From: Schlesneria sphaerica
GTDB lineage: Bacteria; Planctomycetota; Planctomycetia; Planctomycetales; Planctomycetaceae
Reading direction: 5' to 3'
Assembly: GCF_044336245.1 (NCBI RefSeq)
Contig: NZ_CP172346.1
Location: forward strand, 6,510,001 to 6,574,000
Length of the DNA stretch: 64,000 nucleotides
Positions 62,101 through 64,000 of this stretch are shown in pieces. The notes under the pieces are model-generated. The model did not search any database. It had not been told where the DNA came from and saw nothing but the letters and a program-made list of their open reading frames with translations. The position numbers and the translations under genes are program-made. Position 1 is the stretch's first letter. The number at the start of each line of letters is the position of its first letter.

Positions 62101-63204
62101 ATGAATTCAGAATCCGTTTCGCGTCGTGAGTTTCTTTCGACCTCGGCAGCGGCCGCGACGGTGATCATGGGAGCACCGATGGTTCTGACAGCGGCGAAAA
62201 CCGACAAGCCGTTGATCGTGGGAGAAGGCGAACATCAATTTGAAGTTCAGCACGAGTGGCCCCAGCTTCCTGACAAGTTCACATGGCAGACTACCCATAA
62301 CGTCGCCACCGACAAGTCAGGAAACCTGTACGTCATCCACGAAGGTCGGACTGACCTTAAAGATCACCCCGCGATCTTCGTTTTCGACTCTGAAGGAAAG
62401 TATATTCGTTCGTTCGGAGCACAGTTTCAGGGTGGCGGCCACGGGATCGAGATTCGTCAGGAAGGAAACGAAGAATTCCTGTACGTCTGTGCTTATCAGA
62501 GCCTGAAGACGTTTGCCAAGATGGACCTCAAAGGAGGGATCGTCTGGCAGCAGTACGCACCAATGGAATCAGGCGTCTATGCAGAGGGAGAAAATACTCG
62601 ACCTGAAGATCGTCCTGATCCTGCGAAGGTCTGGGGAGCAGATCGATTTCTTCCTACCAACTTTGCATTTCTGGATGATGGTGGGTTCCTGCTGATCGAC
62701 GGGTACGGAGCATCGTACGTTCACCGTTACGACAAGAACGGCAAATGGGTCAGCTGCTTCGGAGGTGTTGGCAACGGCGAAGGAAAATTTGCCACACCGC
62801 ACGGCATCTGGGTTGATAAGCGTTCCGGTCGCGAACCATCCATCGTCGTCTGCGACCGGGCTCATCACACGTTGCAGTACTTCACCATGGACGGGAAGTA
62901 CCTCGAAACCCTCACGGGTTTCGGCCTGCCCGCGAATGTTGAGACCTGGAAGAATCTCATGGTCGTTCCAGAACTGCACGCGCGAGTCACGCTGCTCAAT
63001 GAAAAGAATGAAGTTGTCGCTCGTTTGGGCGACGATGTGGCGCGGGTCACGTCAGACAATTTCACGATCCGGGGTGACAAATCCAAGTGGCAGAATGGAA
63101 AGTTCGTCCATCCACATGACGCCTGCTTCGCTCAGGATGGTAGCCTGTTCGTGGCGGAATGGGTCGGCACGGGTCGTGTCTCAAAACTGAAGAAGCTCAC
63201 CTGA
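62101..63204 (+). CDS. Tat-exported NHL-type beta-propeller protein
   Basis: A 367-residue protein. The ATG at 62101 has AAGGAGA eight bases upstream. It begins NSESVSRREFLSTSAAAATV, a twin-arginine signal. The remainder has six-bladed NHL/peptidylglycine-lyase-like repeats (for example KSGNLYVIHEGRTD, FVFDSEGKYIRSFGAQFQGG, VHRYDKNGKWVSCFGGVGNG and PHGIWVDKRSG). Function is unknown, and such planctomycete proteins are thought to be periplasmic enzymes or binding proteins. It is downstream of the nucleoside hydrolase-like gene. Confidence 0.88.
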   Translation: MNSESVSRREFLSTSAAAATVIMGAPMVLTAAKTDKPLIVGEGEHQFEVQHEWPQLPDKFTWQTTHNVATDKSGNLYVIHEGRTDLKDHPAIFVFDSEGKYIRSFGAQFQGGGHGIEIRQEGNEEFLYVCAYQSLKTFAKMDLKGGIVWQQYAPMESGVYAEGENTRPEDRPDPAKVWGADRFLPTNFAFLDDGGFLLIDGYGASYVHRYDKNGKWVSCFGGVGNGEGKFATPHGIWVDKRSGREPSIVVCDRAHHTLQYFTMDGKYLETLTGFGLPANVETWKNLMVVPELHARVTLLNEKNEVVARLGDDVARVTSDNFTIRGDKSKWQNGKFVHPHDACFAQDGSLFVAEWVGTGRVSKLKKLT

Positions 63205-63430
63205 GGCGGCTAAGGGACCGACTGTTCGCTGTTCCGAGAACCCGACGGGTCGTCTGTCACAGTCATTCGGAGTCGGGTGCAAGGGTCAGCGTGGAACGTC
63301 GTCCCGTCCGCACATGGGATCATCAAAAAGTGGGGAAACCCGTCCGAATTGAGAACGAATGGTCCCTGCGGACGGGGCCTCAAAGACAGCTACACCCCAA
63401 GACAACTGCACAAGGGACCAAAAGGTTAAC

Positions 63431-64000
63431 ATGGATTCTAAGTACGCGATCGCTGATACATCACAAATTTTCTCTCCAGCACTACTCGTCTACCGTGACA
63501 TTGTTGTTCGTAATCTGGAGAAGATGATTAAGATCGCCGGAAGTGCGGAGCGGCTTCGACCTCACTGCAAAACGCACAAGATGGCTGCCGTCACAAAAAT
63601 CGAACTCTCGATGGGCATCAAGAAGCATAAGTGTGCCACGTTTGCGGAAGCACAAATGCTGGCGGATTGCGGCGTGAAGGATATTTTTCTGGCCTACAAC
63701 CTGGTTGGCCCCAACATTCAACGGGCGGTCAAATTCCTGCAGACCTATCCTGATGTCCGTTTCAGCGTCACGGCTGACGATGAACTGATGATTGCGGAAC
63801 TCAGTTCAGCAATCTCCGCCATCAAGGGAACGATTGGGGTGTTTCTCGACGTGAACTCGGGTATGCACCGTACGGGAGTACTACCCGGTCCGCGAGCCGC
63901 CGAGCTGTATCAGCAAATCATCGACGCCCTGGGCCTCGAGCCGCGTGGTTTCCATCTTTACGATGGTCATAATAACCAGACGAGTCTCGAGGAACGCACG
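63431..64000 (+). CDS. D-threonine aldolase/alanine racemase-fold enzyme, 3' part beyond the window
   Basis: The first 190 residues of a frame starting at the ATG at 63431. After FSPALLVYRDIVVRNLEKMI comes LRPHCKTHKM, where the lysine is the likely PLP-binding residue of the D-threonine aldolase/D-serine dehydratase branch of fold-type III. Then ATFAEAQMLADCGVKDIFLA and VFLDVNSGMHRTGV follow, as in this family. It would cleave D-threonine to glycine and acetaldehyde or act on related D-amino acids. The right edge cuts the gene, so the C-terminal metal site cannot be checked. Confidence 0.85.
   Translation, partial: MDSKYAIADTSQIFSPALLVYRDIVVRNLEKMIKIAGSAERLRPHCKTHKMAAVTKIELSMGIKKHKCATFAEAQMLADCGVKDIFLAYNLVGPNIQRAVKFLQTYPDVRFSVTADDELMIAELSSAISAIKGTIGVFLDVNSGMHRTGVLPGPRAAELYQQIIDALGLEPRGFHLYDGHNNQTSLEERT

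Noticed and set aside
63304..63387. Long-range inverted repeat CCCGTCCGC/GCGGACGGG before the D-threonine aldolase-like gene
   Set aside because: The arms are 9 bases and about 60-70 bases apart, so they may be chance at this GC content. There is no supporting promoter or terminator evidence.
1..64000. tRNA, rRNA, CRISPR arrays and insertion sequences
   Set aside because: I looked for tRNA T-loop signatures, regularly spaced repeats and transposase motifs and saw none. A short tRNA could still be missed by eye, and tRNAscan-SE would settle it.

Overview
The window looks like chromosomal DNA of a planctomycete (phylum Planctomycetota, probably order Planctomycetales). This is inferred from a secreted c-type cytochrome fused to WD40 repeats, a beta-RFAP synthase homologue of the tetrahydromethanopterin pathway, several Tat-exported sugar or propeller proteins, a cell-division cluster reduced to rsmH-(LysM)-(ftsL-like)-ftsI, and paired encapsulin-type shell genes. 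No species can be named from the sequence alone. No tRNA, rRNA, CRISPR array, integrase or insertion sequence was recognised.

Region 1 (1-12.9 kb, all minus strand) is a contractile phage-tail-like injection apparatus without capsid, portal or terminase genes. In transcription order it holds a winged-helix-like protein, an unknown protein, one sheath, one tube-like protein, two small baseplate-hub-type proteins, a VgrG-like spike, a PAAR-like tip, gp25, a gpJ-like protein, a giant gpI-like protein with a LamG domain and internal duplications, and two further proteins. The last is cut by the left edge. Several genes overlap by 4 bp, which fits one operon.

Region 2 (13.4-24.3 kb) is mixed chromosome: a YkgJ-type iron-sulfur protein, the cytochrome-WD40 protein, the beta-RFAP synthase homologue, an ExbB/ExbD-like trio, an AI-2E family permease, a long coiled-coil protein and thioredoxin.

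Region 3 (24.5-36.2 kb) is the most interesting part. A minus-strand operon reads cysteine synthase, encapsulin-like shell 1, shell 2, and a SufS-type cysteine desulfurase carrying a 300-residue disordered N-terminal extension. Both shells carry an inserted cyclic-nucleotide-binding domain, as in Family 2B encapsulins. About 3 kb away on the plus strand lies a second sulfur operon: a BON-like protein, YezD, and serine O-acetyltransferase. Each operon has a good sigma70-type promoter, followed just downstream by a near-identical 12-bp dyad, GTGAT(A/C)TTTCAC. This suggests one regulator controls serine acetylation, cysteine synthesis, desulfuration and the protein compartment together.

Region 4 (36.3-64 kb) is housekeeping and envelope genes: an M48 protease and NadD, a Ski2-like helicase, a large FtsX-type permease, an HD phosphohydrolase, a SUI1/YciH factor, FumC, the division cluster, a transglutaminase, stress-type small proteins, a CPA1 antiporter, a sugar isomerase-like protein, a family 2 glycosyltransferase, a nucleoside hydrolase, a propeller protein, and the start of a D-threonine-aldolase-like enzyme cut by the right edge.
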